A stretch of 64,000 nucleotides of DNA from Burkholderia ubonensis (GCF_902833085.1 NZ_CADFEB010000004.1:310001-374000), one strand, 5' to 3'; shown: positions 37,526 through 49,509, counted from the stretch's first letter. The notes: generated by a model not told the origin, from the sequence alone. Made by a program: numbers and translations.

Positions 37526-38260
37526 ATGGAAACCGGCTGTTCCGAACTGGCGCCCGATCCTCACCGCGATACGCCGCTCTATCTGCAGCTCGCGCGCAAT
37601 CTGGCGAGCGCGATCCACGACGGCGCATGGCAGGCCGGCGAGGCGCTGCCGTCGGAGCGGGTGCTGTCGGCGTCGGTCGGCGTGTCGCGGATCACCGCGC
37701 GGCGCGCGCTGGCGCTGCTGGTCGAGCAGGGCCTGGTCACGCGGGCGCGCGGCGCGGGCACCTTCATCACGCCGCGCGTCACCGATCCGCTGTCGCGTCT
37801 GGTCGGCTTCACCGCGAAGATGCGCCAGCGCGGCTTCACGCCGGATTCGGTGTGGCTGTCGCGCAAGCTGCGCGCCGCGAGCCGCGACGAGATCACCCAT
37901 CTCGGCCTCGCGCCCGGCGCGCTGGTCGCGCGGCTCGAGCGGCTGCGCCGCGCGGACGGCATCGTGATGGCGGTCGAGCACTCGACGCTGCCGGCCGCGG
38001 TGGTGCCCGATCCGCACGCGCTCGGCGCGTCGCTGTACGAGCACCTCGAAGCGCGCGGCCAGGTCGTGGTGCGCGCGCTGCAGCACTTTCGCGCGGTGAA
38101 CGCGACGCGCGACATCGCGAAATGGATGGCGGTGGCGCCGGGCGCGGCGCTCCTCGTGATCACGCGCATCGGCTACGGCGCCGACGAGCGCGCGATCGAA
38201 ATGACCGAATCGTATTGCCGCGACGATTACTACGACTTCGTCGCCGAACTGAAACGCTGA
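37526..38260 (+). CDS. GntR-family regulator of N-acetylglucosamine use (HutC/NagR type)
   Basis: A 244-residue repressor. The N-terminal winged helix includes LPSERVLSASVGVSRITARRALALLVEQG (helix-turn-helix, residues about 30-65). The C-terminal UTRA ligand-binding domain (residues about 90-240) is of the HutC subfamily, which in related proteins binds phosphorylated amino sugars. It is the first gene of the GlcNAc operon, behind an operator overlapping its own promoter, so autorepression relieved by GlcN6P or GlcNAc6P is the likely scheme; that is inference. Confidence 0.92.
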   Translation: METGCSELAPDPHRDTPLYLQLARNLASAIHDGAWQAGEALPSERVLSASVGVSRITARRALALLVEQGLVTRARGAGTFITPRVTDPLSRLVGFTAKMRQRGFTPDSVWLSRKLRAASRDEITHLGLAPGALVARLERLRRADGIVMAVEHSTLPAAVVPDPHALGASLYEHLEARGQVVVRALQHFRAVNATRDIAKWMAVAPGAALLVITRIGYGADERAIEMTESYCRDDYYDFVAELKR

Positions 38261-38358
38261 CGCGGGAGACTACACCGGCGCGCGACGACCGGCGCACCCT
38301 GCGGATTTTGCACATCGCGACGCGGCTCGCCGCGTCACCAGATCATCAAGAGAATGTC

Positions 38359-39462
38359 ATGCTGACTGGAAACATCCTCACCCCCGACGGCTGGATTCAC
38401 GGCGCGCTCGATTGCGAGAACGGGCGCATCACGACGCTCGACGGCGCCCCTGCCGATCCCGCGAAGAACGACGCGCCGTACATCCTGCCCGGCTTCATCG
38501 ACCTGCACGTGCACGGCGGCGGCGGCGCCGACGTGATGGAAGGCGGCGACGCGATCGAGACGATCGCCCGCACGCACGCGCAGTACGGCACGACGAGCCT
38601 GCTCGCGACGACGATGACCGCGCCGCGCGACGAGCTGATGAAGGTCGTCGGCAACCTCGGCAGCGTCGCGCGCACCCGCACGCCGGGCGGCGCGCGCGTG
38701 CTCGGCGTGCACCTCGAAGGGCCGTACATCAACCCCGGCAAGCTCGGCGCGCAGCCGGACGCGGCCGTGTCGGCCGTGCTCGACGAAGTGCTGAAGTACC
38801 TGTCGATCGCGCCGATCCGCGTCGTCACGCTCGCGCCGGAAATCGCCGGCCACATCGAGATCATCGGCGAGATGGCCGCGCGCGGCGTGCGCGTGCAGCT
38901 CGGCCACTCGCTCGCGACCTACGACGACGCGGTCGCCGCGCTCAAGCACGGCGCGTGCGGCTTCACGCACCTGTTCAACGCGATGTCGCCGCTGCACCAC
39001 CGCAACCCGGGCCTCGTCGGCGCGGCGCTCGCGCACGCCGAATACGCGGAGATCATCCCCGACCTGCTGCACGTGCATCCGGGCGCGATCCGCGCGGCGC
39101 TGCGCGCGATCCCGCGCCTGTACGTCGTGACCGACAGCACGTCGGCCACCGGCATGCCCGACGGCGAATACCGGCTCGGCAGCCAGCACGTGACGAAGTG
39201 CCTCGGCGGCGTGCGGCTCGCCGACGGCACGCTCGCCGGCAGCACGCTGACGATGGACCAGGCGCTGCGCAATCTCGTGTCGCTCGGCCTGCCGATCGCC
39301 GACGTGTCGAACCGGATGTCGCGCTACGCGGCCGACTATCTCGGCATCGCCGATCGCGGCCGCCTCGTGCGCGGCGCGTGGGCCGACGTCGCCGTGTTCG
39401 ATCGCGACCTGAACCTCACCGCGACCTACGTCGAAGGAGAATCGATTGTCGAATATGCTTAA
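38359..39462 (+). CDS. nagA: N-acetylglucosamine-6-phosphate deacetylase
   Basis: Converts GlcNAc-6-phosphate to glucosamine-6-phosphate and acetate. The 367-residue amidohydrolase starts MLTGNILTPDGWIHGALDCE. Metal-site motifs are PGFIDLHVHGGGGADVM, LEGPYINPGKLGA and LGHSLATYDDA, with HLFNAMSPLHHRNPG and the catalytic aspartate in VVTDSTSATG. It overlaps the following SIS gene by 17 bases, implying coupled translation. Confidence 0.96.
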   Translation: MLTGNILTPDGWIHGALDCENGRITTLDGAPADPAKNDAPYILPGFIDLHVHGGGGADVMEGGDAIETIARTHAQYGTTSLLATTMTAPRDELMKVVGNLGSVARTRTPGGARVLGVHLEGPYINPGKLGAQPDAAVSAVLDEVLKYLSIAPIRVVTLAPEIAGHIEIIGEMAARGVRVQLGHSLATYDDAVAALKHGACGFTHLFNAMSPLHHRNPGLVGAALAHAEYAEIIPDLLHVHPGAIRAALRAIPRLYVVTDSTSATGMPDGEYRLGSQHVTKCLGGVRLADGTLAGSTLTMDQALRNLVSLGLPIADVSNRMSRYAADYLGIADRGRLVRGAWADVAVFDRDLNLTATYVEGESIVEYA

Positions 39463-40471
39463 CGAAGCGCGCGAGTCCGCCCGGGTCGTCGCCGCGCAGC
39501 TCGCCGACACCGCGCGCATCGAAGCGCTCGCCGGCCAGCTGCTGGATCATCCGCCGGCCGTCGCGCTGACGGTCGCGCGCGGCAGCTCGGATCACGCCGC
39601 GAGCTATTTCGCGAGCCTGACGATGAGCCGCCTCGGCGTGCCGGTCGCGTCGCTGCCGATGTCGGTCGCGACGCTGCAGCAGGCGCCGCTGAAGGTGCAG
39701 GACCAGCTTGCGATCGCGTTCTCCCAGTCGGGCCAGAGCCCCGATCTCGTCAACACGATGGCCGCGCTGCGCGAAGCCGGCGCGCGCACCGTCGCGGCGG
39801 TCAACGTGCTGCCGTCGCCGCTCGCCGACGCCTGCGAGCACCAGCTGCCGCTGCTGGCCGGCCCGGAACTGTCGGTCGCGGCCACCAAGAGCTACATCGC
39901 GATGCTGTCGCTGTCCGCGCAGATCGTCGCGTTCTGGCAGCGCGACGCGGCGCTCGTCGCCGCGCTGCGCGGCCTGCCCGACGTGCTCGCGCAGGCGGGC
40001 GCGCTCGACTGGTCGCCGGCCGTCGCCGCGCTGGCCGACGTCGAGCGGATGATCGTGATCGGCCGCGGCCTCGGCCTCGCGATCGCGCAGGAAGCCGCGC
40101 TGAAGCTGAAGGAAACCTCCGGCATCCAGGCCGAGGCGTTCTCGAGCGCCGAGGTGCGTCACGGCCCGATGGAGCTGATCGACCGCGACTACCCGCTGCT
40201 CGTGTTCGCGCCGCCGGGGCCGGAGCAGGCGGGCCTGCTGCAGCTCGCGGCCGACATGCGCGCGCGCGGCGCCGCGGTGCTGCTCGCCGCGCCGGCCGGC
40301 ACGCCCGGCCTGTCGGGCACGGTGCTGCCGCTTGCGCAGTCCGCCCATGCGGCGCTCGACCCGATCGCCGCCATTCTGTCGTTCTACGTGATGGCGGCGG
40401 ATCTCGCCGTCGCGCGCGGCCGCAATCCCGATACGCCGCGCCACCTGAACAAAGTCACCGAAACGCATTGA
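39446..40471 (+). CDS. SIS-domain glucosamine-6-phosphate deaminase (NagB-II type)
   Basis: A 341-residue protein with two SIS domains like the isomerase half of GlmS but no glutaminase domain. In GlcNAc operons this type replaces NagB, turning GlcN6P into fructose-6-phosphate and ammonia. The sugar-phosphate motifs are VARGSSDHAASYFASL, FSQSGQSPDLVNTMA and SSAEVRHGPMELIDRD. I favour the TTG at 39446 because AAGGAGA lies five bases upstream; the ATG at 39455 would be 14 bases from it. No classical nagB is in the window. Confidence 0.9.
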   Translation: MSNMLNEARESARVVAAQLADTARIEALAGQLLDHPPAVALTVARGSSDHAASYFASLTMSRLGVPVASLPMSVATLQQAPLKVQDQLAIAFSQSGQSPDLVNTMAALREAGARTVAAVNVLPSPLADACEHQLPLLAGPELSVAATKSYIAMLSLSAQIVAFWQRDAALVAALRGLPDVLAQAGALDWSPAVAALADVERMIVIGRGLGLAIAQEAALKLKETSGIQAEAFSSAEVRHGPMELIDRDYPLLVFAPPGPEQAGLLQLAADMRARGAAVLLAAPAGTPGLSGTVLPLAQSAHAALDPIAAILSFYVMAADLAVARGRNPDTPRHLNKVTETH

Positions 40472-40511
40472 TGAGCCGAGAACGCCGATGAGACGCGCCG
40501 AGGAGTCCCAG

Positions 40512-43073
<2,562 letters not shown>

Positions 43074-43179
43074 GCGTCGGCGGGGACTCGCGTGCGGTTT
43101 CAGCAGCAACGCAAATTCACTACGAAAGCAATCAGGTCAACGAAGAAGGTCAACGAAGAGACAAGGATTGGAGGACTGA

Positions 43180-44937
43180 ATGGACGGGAATCCGTTTCTG
43201 AAGATACAGAGCCTGGGAAGGGCGCTGATGCTGCCGATCGCGGTGCTGCCGGTCGCCGGCATCCTGCTGCGGCTCGGCCAGCCGGACGTGTTCAACATCA
43301 AGATGATCGCCGACGCGGGCGGCGCGATCTTCGACAACCTGCCGCTCTTGTTCGCGATCGGCGTGGCGGTCGGCTTCGCGAAGGACAACAACGGCGTCGC
43401 GGCGCTCGCGGGCGCGATCGGCTATCTGATCGAAACCGCGATCATGAAGGACATCGATCCCAAGCTGAACATGGGCGTGCTGTCCGGGATCATCGCGGGC
43501 GTCGCGGCCGGCCTGCTGTACAACCGCTACAAGGACATCAAGCTGCCCGACTACCTCGCGTTCTTCGGCGGCAAGCGCTTCGTGCCGATCATCACCGGGC
43601 TGGTATGCGTGGTGCTCGGCATCGTGTTCGGCTACGTGTGGCAGCCGGTCCAGCACGCGATCGACGCGGCCGGCCAGTGGCTGACCACCGCGGGCGCGAT
43701 CGGCGCGTTCGTGTTCGGCTTCCTGAACCGGCTGCTGCTCGTCACGGGCCTGCACCACATCATCAACTCGCTCGCGTGGTTCGTGTTCGGCAACTTCACG
43801 CCGCCGGCCGGCGGCGAGCTCGTGCACGGCGACCTGCACCGCTTCTTCGCGGGCGACCCGAGCGCGGGCACCTTCATGGCCGGCTTCTTCCCGATCATGA
43901 TGTTCGGCCTGCCGGCCGCGTGCCTCGCGATGCTGCACGAGGCGCCGAAGGAGCGCCGCGCGGTGGTCGGCGGCCTGCTGTTCTCGATGGCGCTCACGTC
44001 GTTCCTGACCGGCGTGACCGAGCCGATCGAATTCAGCTTCATGTTCCTCGCGCCGGTGCTGTACGTGATCCACGCGGTGCTCACGGGGCTGTCGCTCGCG
44101 ATCTGCCAGATTCTCGGCGTGAAGCTCGGCTTCACGTTCTCGGCGGGCGGGATCGACTACGTGCTGAACTACGGGCTGTCGACGAAGGGCTGGGTCGCGA
44201 TTCCGCTCGGCATCGCGTACGGCGTCGCGTACTACGGGCTGTTCCGCTTCTTCATCCGCAAGTTCGACATGGCGACGCCGGGCCGCGAGCCGGCGACGGC
44301 CGAAGGTGCGGCCGAGTCGTACCAGTCGGGCGGCTACGTCGCGCCGGCCGCGAGCGCCGCGGCGCCGCGCGCGCAGCGCTACGTCGCCGCGCTCGGCGGC
44401 GCGGGCAACCTGACGGTCGTCGACGCGTGCACGACGCGCCTGCGGCTGACCGTCGCCGATCCGGACAAGGTGTCGGAGCCGGACCTGAAGGCGATCGGTG
44501 CGCGCGGCGTGCTCAAGCGCGGCGGCAACAGCGTGCAGGTGATCATCGGGCCCGAGGCGGACATCATCGCCGACGAAATGCGCGCGGCGATCGGCGGCGG
44601 TGCGACGGCGAGCGCATCGACCGGCGCCGCCGTGGCACCGGCCGCGCCGGCAGACGGCGCGGCGGGGCCGCTCGATCCCGATCCGGCGCGCTGGCTCGCG
44701 GTGTTCGGCGGCGCGACCAACGTCGCGTCGCTCGACGCGGTGGCGACCACGCGGCTGCGCGTCGCGGTGGTCGATCCGTCGGCGGTCGATCGCGAGCGGC
44801 TCGCGTCGCTTGACGTCGCGTGGGTCGGGGCCGATACGTTCCACATCGTCTGCGGTGCGTCGGCTTCGCGCTACGCGCAGCTGCTGGCGGCGCGCCTGCC
44901 TTCGGCGGGCGGGAGCGCGGCGGCCCAGCCCGCGTAG
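43180..44937 (+). CDS. nagE: PTS N-acetylglucosamine permease, EIICB with an extra EIIB-like domain
   Basis: Imports and phosphorylates GlcNAc. The EIIC membrane domain (about 1-370, start MDGNPFLKIQSLGRALMLPI) carries GVTEPIEFSFMFLAPVLYVI. An EIIB domain follows with the phosphocysteine C417 in VDACTTRLRL. After an Ala-rich linker a second EIIB-like domain (about 500-575) has the same frame but reads DAVATTRLRV, with alanine at the cysteine position. The EIIA function comes from the fused protein upstream. 585 residues in total. Confidence 0.95.
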   Translation: MDGNPFLKIQSLGRALMLPIAVLPVAGILLRLGQPDVFNIKMIADAGGAIFDNLPLLFAIGVAVGFAKDNNGVAALAGAIGYLIETAIMKDIDPKLNMGVLSGIIAGVAAGLLYNRYKDIKLPDYLAFFGGKRFVPIITGLVCVVLGIVFGYVWQPVQHAIDAAGQWLTTAGAIGAFVFGFLNRLLLVTGLHHIINSLAWFVFGNFTPPAGGELVHGDLHRFFAGDPSAGTFMAGFFPIMMFGLPAACLAMLHEAPKERRAVVGGLLFSMALTSFLTGVTEPIEFSFMFLAPVLYVIHAVLTGLSLAICQILGVKLGFTFSAGGIDYVLNYGLSTKGWVAIPLGIAYGVAYYGLFRFFIRKFDMATPGREPATAEGAAESYQSGGYVAPAASAAAPRAQRYVAALGGAGNLTVVDACTTRLRLTVADPDKVSEPDLKAIGARGVLKRGGNSVQVIIGPEADIIADEMRAAIGGGATASASTGAAVAPAAPADGAAGPLDPDPARWLAVFGGATNVASLDAVATTRLRVAVVDPSAVDRERLASLDVAWVGADTFHIVCGASASRYAQLLAARLPSAGGSAAAQPA

Positions 44938-44997
44938 TGTGACCGGCGACCGGCGCCGGCGTGAATCCCGGTGACGGGTTCGCGCCGGCCGGGAAGC

Positions 44998-45031
44998 AAA
45001 AAACGGCTTGCGATGATCGCAAGCCGTTTTT
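44998..45031. terminator. Bidirectional terminator between nagE and the hexosaminidase
   Basis: A 10-bp stem (CGGCTTGCGA 45004-45013 with TCGCAAGCCG 45017-45026, loop TGA) flanked by A6 on the left and T5 on the right, so it works in both directions for the convergent genes. Confidence 0.92.
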
Positions 45032-45106
45032 GTTTGGGGCGGGTTGGGTGCGATTGCGGGCGTCAGCGTACCGGGGGCGCACGCGAAGCGCGCCCCCGGC
45101 CGCCGC

Positions 45107-47590
45107 TCACTCGTTCGTCAGCGTGAACGTCGGCTTCCGGTAGGCGATCCCCGCGCGTTCGAGCTTCGGCAGTTCGCGCTGCCGGAGCAGCGTCGCGAAG
45201 CCCGCCCAGTCGCGCTGCAGCGCGGCCGTGTCGACGTGATGCGTGTCGCCGAGCTTGTAGCGCACGCCCGCCGCGTACGGCAGCTCCCAGTCGGCCTTGT
45301 GCCATGCGCGCTCGGCGAGCGCGAGCAGCCGCGGATACACCATGTATTCGAGCAGCCGGTCGTTGCGCATCACTTCACCCCACGCTTGCCCCTGGATCCC
45401 TTCGAGGCGCGGCGCGGGTCCGGCGCTCGTCACCTCGAACGGATTGCCGTCGCGGTCGCCCATCACCTCGGCGTTCTGCGGCAGGTTCTCCGGCGCGAGC
45501 GAGAACACCTTGTACTCGTCGGTCGCATGCGAGCCCCAGTAATAGCCGCGCTCGCGCGGATTGAGCGTGTACGGGAAGTCGAAATACAGGTAGTCGGGCA
45601 GCGCGAGCACCGTCTGGTATCCCTTCGCGCTCAGGTCGCGCGCACTGTCCGACGCGCCCCAGAAGATCGTGTCCCACAGCGACACCATCACGTTGCGCGT
45701 GCTGAAGTCCTGCGGACCGTTCGCGTGCTTGATGCCGTCCTGCCACGCGGCCATCGTGCCGATCCCGTTCGCGTTCACGACCGCGCTGACCTGCTTCGCG
45801 AAGCGGGTCGGCAGCTCGTCGATCGACTTCACTTCGCCGCGTTGCAGCAGCGCGGTGCACGCCGGCGAGCGCGCCCACGGCTTGTCCTGCGCGGCGAGAT
45901 CGACGCGGCCCTTGCCCGGATCGGCGCCGTTGAGCGGCTGGAAGCCCGCGCCGAGCAGGATGTTCTTCGCCTCGTCGCCGCCGTAGTGCCAGGTGCGCAG
46001 CGGCACTTGCGCGTCCGCGTGCATCGACGCGATTTCGCGGATCACCTTCGACGCGAAGTTGAGCGCGCCCGGCACGCACGGGTTCAGGTCGCTGCGCCGG
46101 TCGTAGAACTGCACCGTCAGCAGGTTCGACGTGTCCTGCGGATCGAGCAGCCGGTACGCGTTCGCGTCCTGCTCGCGGCCCGCCGCGTGCAGGCGGCGAT
46201 AGCGCGCCTCCATCGACACGACGGCCGCGCGCGAGTGCGCGGGCATGTCGATCTCGGGAATCACCTCGACGAAGCGGTCGGCCGCATAGCGCAGCAGCGC
46301 CACGTAATCGGCGCGCGTCAGGTAGCCGCCGCCCGACTGATCGTTGGGCCCCGAGCCGAGCTGCGGCAGCAGGCAGCGCGTTTCGGACGGATCGTGGCAG
46401 CGGCGAGCGCCGACGTCGGTCAGCTCCGGCAGGCCGGGAATCTCGATGCGCCAGCCCTCGTCGTCGGACAGGTGCAGGTGCAGCCGGTTGAGCTTGTACG
46501 CACTCATCTGGTCGATCAGGCGGCGCAGCGTCGCCGGATGCTTGAAGTTGCGCGCGAGGTCGACGTGCATGCCGCGATGGACGAAGCGCGGCGCGTCCTC
46601 GACGAGCATCGCGGGAAGCGTGCCGCCGCCGGCCGGCGCGAGCGAGAACAGGGTCTGCACGCCGTAGTAGAGGCCGGCGCGATCGTAGGCCTCGATGAAC
46701 GCGCCGCGCGGCCCGATCGCGAGCCGGTAGCCGCCGGGCGTCGCGATATCGGCCGGCAGCCGGCGCGGTGCGACGACGCCCCACACCGGCACGCGTGCGC
46801 CGTCGAGCCCGAGCGTGCCCGCGCGCTCGCGCAACGCCGCCACTTGCGCGGACGGGAGCTCCGGCAGCGCCAGGTCGACGCCGCGCAGCTCGAGCGTGCC
46901 GCCCAGCACGCGCTGCCGCTTCACGCTCGGCAGCGCGCGGCCGGCGTCCGGCCGCGCGGCGACGGGCGGCGCGTTGCCGGGGGAATTGTTCTGCGCGTCG
47001 GCGGGCAGCGATTCGACGTAGCGCAGCTCGTCGTCGGTGTCGTTGTAGCGCAGCACCGCGGGCGGTGCGCCGTCGACCACCACGTAGGGCCGCGGAATCA
47101 CGTCGCTGTAGCGGCGCAGCCAGTATTCGGCGACGACCGGCAGCTCGATGCGCTCGCCCGGCGCGAGCCGGAGCGAACCCGGCTGCGGCGTCAGTTCGTA
47201 CAGGTCGCCCGTCAGGCGGCGCAGCGCGAAGCCCGGCCGGTCGACCCGCAGCAGGCGGCGGATGCTGTGCAGGTAGAGCCGCCAGCCGCCGTCGGCGATC
47301 GGCTGGTGGCCGCGGTTCTGCAGGATCAGGCGGCCCGTCGCGCAGCTCGCCCAGTCCGCGCCGAGATCGGCGCAGGGCACGCCGGCCGACGCCGCGTGAT
47401 TGTTGTCGACGGCGACGCGCAACGCGAGGCCGTTCGACAGCAGCATCGCGAGCCCGGCGGGCGTCGGCGGGGCGGCGTTCGCGCTCGCGCCGGGGGCCGC
47501 GCGCGCGGGCGCCTGCGCGGGCGACGCGGCCGGCGACAGCGCCGCCGCGATCAGCACGCCGGCGCACAGGGAATGCAGGATTCGATTCAT
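45107..47590 (-). CDS. Secreted beta-N-acetylhexosaminidase, glycoside hydrolase family 20
   Basis: Releases terminal GlcNAc from chitobiose-type oligosaccharides outside the cytoplasm. The 827 residues begin with a signal peptide (MNRILHSLCAGVLIAAALSP, cleavage near PAQA). An N-terminal carbohydrate-binding-like domain (about 45-200) is followed by a GH20b domain and the catalytic barrel. The catalytic Asp-Glu pair is in WHYGGDEAKN near residue 537, and HLHLSDDEGWRIEIPGLPEL is conserved. It faces the nag operon and likely feeds it. Confidence 0.93.
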   Translation of the reverse strand: MNRILHSLCAGVLIAAALSPAASPAQAPARAAPGASANAAPPTPAGLAMLLSNGLALRVAVDNNHAASAGVPCADLGADWASCATGRLILQNRGHQPIADGGWRLYLHSIRRLLRVDRPGFALRRLTGDLYELTPQPGSLRLAPGERIELPVVAEYWLRRYSDVIPRPYVVVDGAPPAVLRYNDTDDELRYVESLPADAQNNSPGNAPPVAARPDAGRALPSVKRQRVLGGTLELRGVDLALPELPSAQVAALRERAGTLGLDGARVPVWGVVAPRRLPADIATPGGYRLAIGPRGAFIEAYDRAGLYYGVQTLFSLAPAGGGTLPAMLVEDAPRFVHRGMHVDLARNFKHPATLRRLIDQMSAYKLNRLHLHLSDDEGWRIEIPGLPELTDVGARRCHDPSETRCLLPQLGSGPNDQSGGGYLTRADYVALLRYAADRFVEVIPEIDMPAHSRAAVVSMEARYRRLHAAGREQDANAYRLLDPQDTSNLLTVQFYDRRSDLNPCVPGALNFASKVIREIASMHADAQVPLRTWHYGGDEAKNILLGAGFQPLNGADPGKGRVDLAAQDKPWARSPACTALLQRGEVKSIDELPTRFAKQVSAVVNANGIGTMAAWQDGIKHANGPQDFSTRNVMVSLWDTIFWGASDSARDLSAKGYQTVLALPDYLYFDFPYTLNPRERGYYWGSHATDEYKVFSLAPENLPQNAEVMGDRDGNPFEVTSAGPAPRLEGIQGQAWGEVMRNDRLLEYMVYPRLLALAERAWHKADWELPYAAGVRYKLGDTHHVDTAALQRDWAGFATLLRQRELPKLERAGIAYRKPTFTLTNE

Positions 47591-47711
47591 GGGGATTCCT
47601 CAAAAAAAGTTCGGCGATACGACGCCGTGGGATTACGTCGCTGCGATCGGGTCTTTCAAGGAGGCTGCGGGGAAGGCTGGGGGCCGCACGCGAGCGAGGG
47701 GGCACGAGGAA

Positions 47712-47744
47712 GTGCACAAGGCGTGCATAAGGCGCGCATAAGGC
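47712..47744. repeat. Three tandem 11-bp repeats (GTGCATAAGGC)
   Basis: Copies GTGCACAAGGC (47712-47722), GTGCATAAGGC (47723-47733) and GCGCATAAGGC (47734-47744) lie 122 bases upstream of the hexosaminidase start. Confidence 0.85.
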
Positions 47745-47888
47745 GCGCGGTGCCGAGCGCTACGGATCAGGTTCGCGGCACGCGCGCCGGCCGTGCGCGT
47801 TCATGAGCGGCGCATGTCGATGGGCGCGGCGGCGCGGCCGGTCCCCGGACGCTCACGGTTCGGCGTGGCGCCGCGGGAGCCCAAGCGG

Positions 47889-47950
47889 TGATCTTTCATG
47901 TCTCCTCCACCCAAGTGGACGCGGCCTGTGGACGGCCGCGTGAAAGATCA
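47889..47950. repeat. 10-bp inverted repeat with internal hairpin
   Basis: TGATCTTTCA (47889-47898) and TGAAAGATCA (47941-47950) are exact complements 42 bases apart. Inside lies GCGGCC/GGCCGC (47921-47926 and 47934-47939). Could be an operator pair or RNA leader. Confidence 0.7.
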
Positions 47951-47965
47951 TATGAAACCTTTGAA

Positions 47966-48009
47966 TGGTATTCAAGTGGTATTAATTTGGTTCCAGAATG
48001 GCATTGAAT
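47966..48009. repeat. Four helically phased 11-bp repeats, TGGTATT-type
   Basis: TGG occurs at 47966, 47977, 47988 and 47999, exactly 11 bases apart, in TGGTATTCAAG, TGGTATTAATT, TGGTTCCAGAA and TGGCATTGAAT. The core TGGTATTA is shared with the nag operator arms. Confidence 0.75.
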
Positions 48010-48153
48010 TTTGAGATGAGGGCGATGCGAGGCGGCGGGCCGCAGGCGAAAAAAAACCTCGCACATGGCGAGGTTGGCTGCAGCGGCACGGCGATCCGTC
48101 CGGCGCGCCCGGCGCATGTCGTCCGGGCGTGCGCGGCGGCCGCCGCCGCGGCG

Positions 48154-48279
48154 TCAGGTCCGGTCGGCTTTCGCGCCGGCCTGCGCGAAGCGCTTCGGCT
48201 GCGCTTCGAGCCACATCGCGTTGACGATGCCGAACGCGAGCGCGACGCCGATACCGAGAATCCAGCTGAAGTACCACAT
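48154..48279 (-). CDS. cydX: Cytochrome bd oxidase small subunit CydX
   Basis: A 41-residue single-helix protein starting MWYFSWILGIGVALAFGIVN, the CydX/CbdX signature. It stabilises the heme site of cytochrome bd. It is the last gene of the cyd operon, 62 bases after cydB. Confidence 0.92.
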   Translation of the reverse strand: MWYFSWILGIGVALAFGIVNAMWLEAQPKRFAQAGAKADRT

Positions 48280-48341
48280 GATCCGACTCCTTGCGAAACG
48301 TGGGGCGGGGGCGCGTGCGCGCCCCGCCGGGTTCAATACAT

Positions 48342-49478
48342 TCAATACATCGAGTGCTTGTTTTCCTCGAGCGCCTCGCGCGTGACCTTGCCGCGCATCA
48401 CGCGGTAGACCCAGCCCGTGTAGAGCAGGACGAGCGGCAGGAACACGATCACGGCGAACAGCATCACCTGCAGCGTCATGTGGCTCGACGTCGAGTCCCA
48501 TACGGTCAGGCTGCTCTTCGGGTCGAGCGACGACGGCATGATGAACGGGAACATCGAGAAGCCCGCGGTCAGGATCACGCCGACGATCATCAGGCCCGTG
48601 CAGAAGAACGCGGTCTTCTCGAGGCGCGAGCCCGCGAGCAGCAGCGCGAGCACGCCGCCGGCGATGCCGACGACCGGCGCCGCGACCATCCACGGATACT
48701 CGCCGTAGTTCGCGAGCCACAGGCCCGAGCCTGCGGCGACGTCCTTCAGCAGCGGGTTAGCGACCGTATCGGTCGGCGCCGCGTGCGTGATGTGATAGCC
48801 GCCGACATACGACGCGATCAGCACGCCCGCGAGCACGAACAGCACGACGGCGAGGAACGCCGACACGCGCAGCGCGACCGACGCGCGGCGCGCGATCACG
48901 CCGTCCGTCTTCATCTTGATGAACGCGGCGCCGTGCGCGACCAGCATCGTCAGGCTGACGAGGCCGCAGAGCAGCGCGAACGGGTTCAGGAGCGCCCAGA
49001 AGCTGCCGTGGTAGCTGACGCGCAGGTCGGTGTCGAACTGGAACGGCACGCCCTGCAGCAGGTTGCCGAACGCGACGCCGAACACCAGCGCCGGCACGAA
49101 GCCGCCGGCGAACAGGCCCCAGTCCCAGCCCGCGCGCCAGCGCGGGTCCGGCCGCTTGCTGCGGTAGTCGAAGCCGACCGGCCGGAAGAACAGCGCGAAC
49201 AGCACGAGCAGCATCGCGAAGTAGAAGCCGGAGAACGATGCCGCATAGACGAGCGGCCAAGCGGCGAACATCGCGCCGCCGGCGGTGATGAGCCACACCT
49301 GGTTGCCTTCCCAGGTCGCGCCGACCGTGTTGACGATGATGCGGCGCTCCTCGTCGGTCTTGCCGAGGAACGGCAGCAGCGCGGTCGCGCCCATGTCGAA
49401 GCCGTCGGTGACGGCGAAGCCGATCAGCAGCACGCCGACGAGCAGCCACCAGATCAGCTTGAGAGTTGCGTAGTCCAT
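48342..49478 (-). CDS. cydB: Cytochrome bd ubiquinol oxidase subunit II
   Basis: Membrane subunit of the high-affinity bd oxidase, 378 residues with about eight or nine helices. It begins [20 protein letters not shown] followed by [20 protein letters not shown], the conserved family start. It follows cydA by 31 bases. Confidence 0.97.
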   Translation of the reverse strand: MDYATLKLIWWLLVGVLLIGFAVTDGFDMGATALLPFLGKTDEERRIIVNTVGATWEGNQVWLITAGGAMFAAWPLVYAASFSGFYFAMLLVLFALFFRPVGFDYRSKRPDPRWRAGWDWGLFAGGFVPALVFGVAFGNLLQGVPFQFDTDLRVSYHGSFWALLNPFALLCGLVSLTMLVAHGAAFIKMKTDGVIARRASVALRVSAFLAVVLFVLAGVLIASYVGGYHITHAAPTDTVANPLLKDVAAGSGLWLANYGEYPWMVAAPVVGIAGGVLALLLAGSRLEKTAFFCTGLMIVGVILTAGFSMFPFIMPSSLDPKSSLTVWDSTSSHMTLQVMLFAVIVFLPLVLLYTGWVYRVMRGKVTREALEENKHSMY

Positions 49479-49509
49479 AGCGATTCCTTGTTCGGTATCT
49501 GGGCCGGGC

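Larger units (their letters stand above)
47591..48153 (-). other. 563-base gap upstream of the hexosaminidase, rich in short repeats
   Basis: No convincing gene. It contains a three-copy 11-bp tandem repeat (47712-47744), a 10-bp inverted repeat around a GC hairpin (47889-47950) and four 11-bp-spaced TGG(T/C)ATT-like repeats (47966-48009). These are probably the control region of the hexosaminidase gene, whose start is at 47590. Confidence 0.6.

Noticed and set aside
37474..38358. Long nagA frame beginning upstream inside the GntR gene
   Set aside because: It is simply the open out-of-frame complement of the regulator gene; the real start at 38359 gives normal NagA length.
47700..48010. CRISPR-like array from the short repeats
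   Set aside because: Repeats are only 11 bp and directly adjacent, with no spacers and no cas genes.
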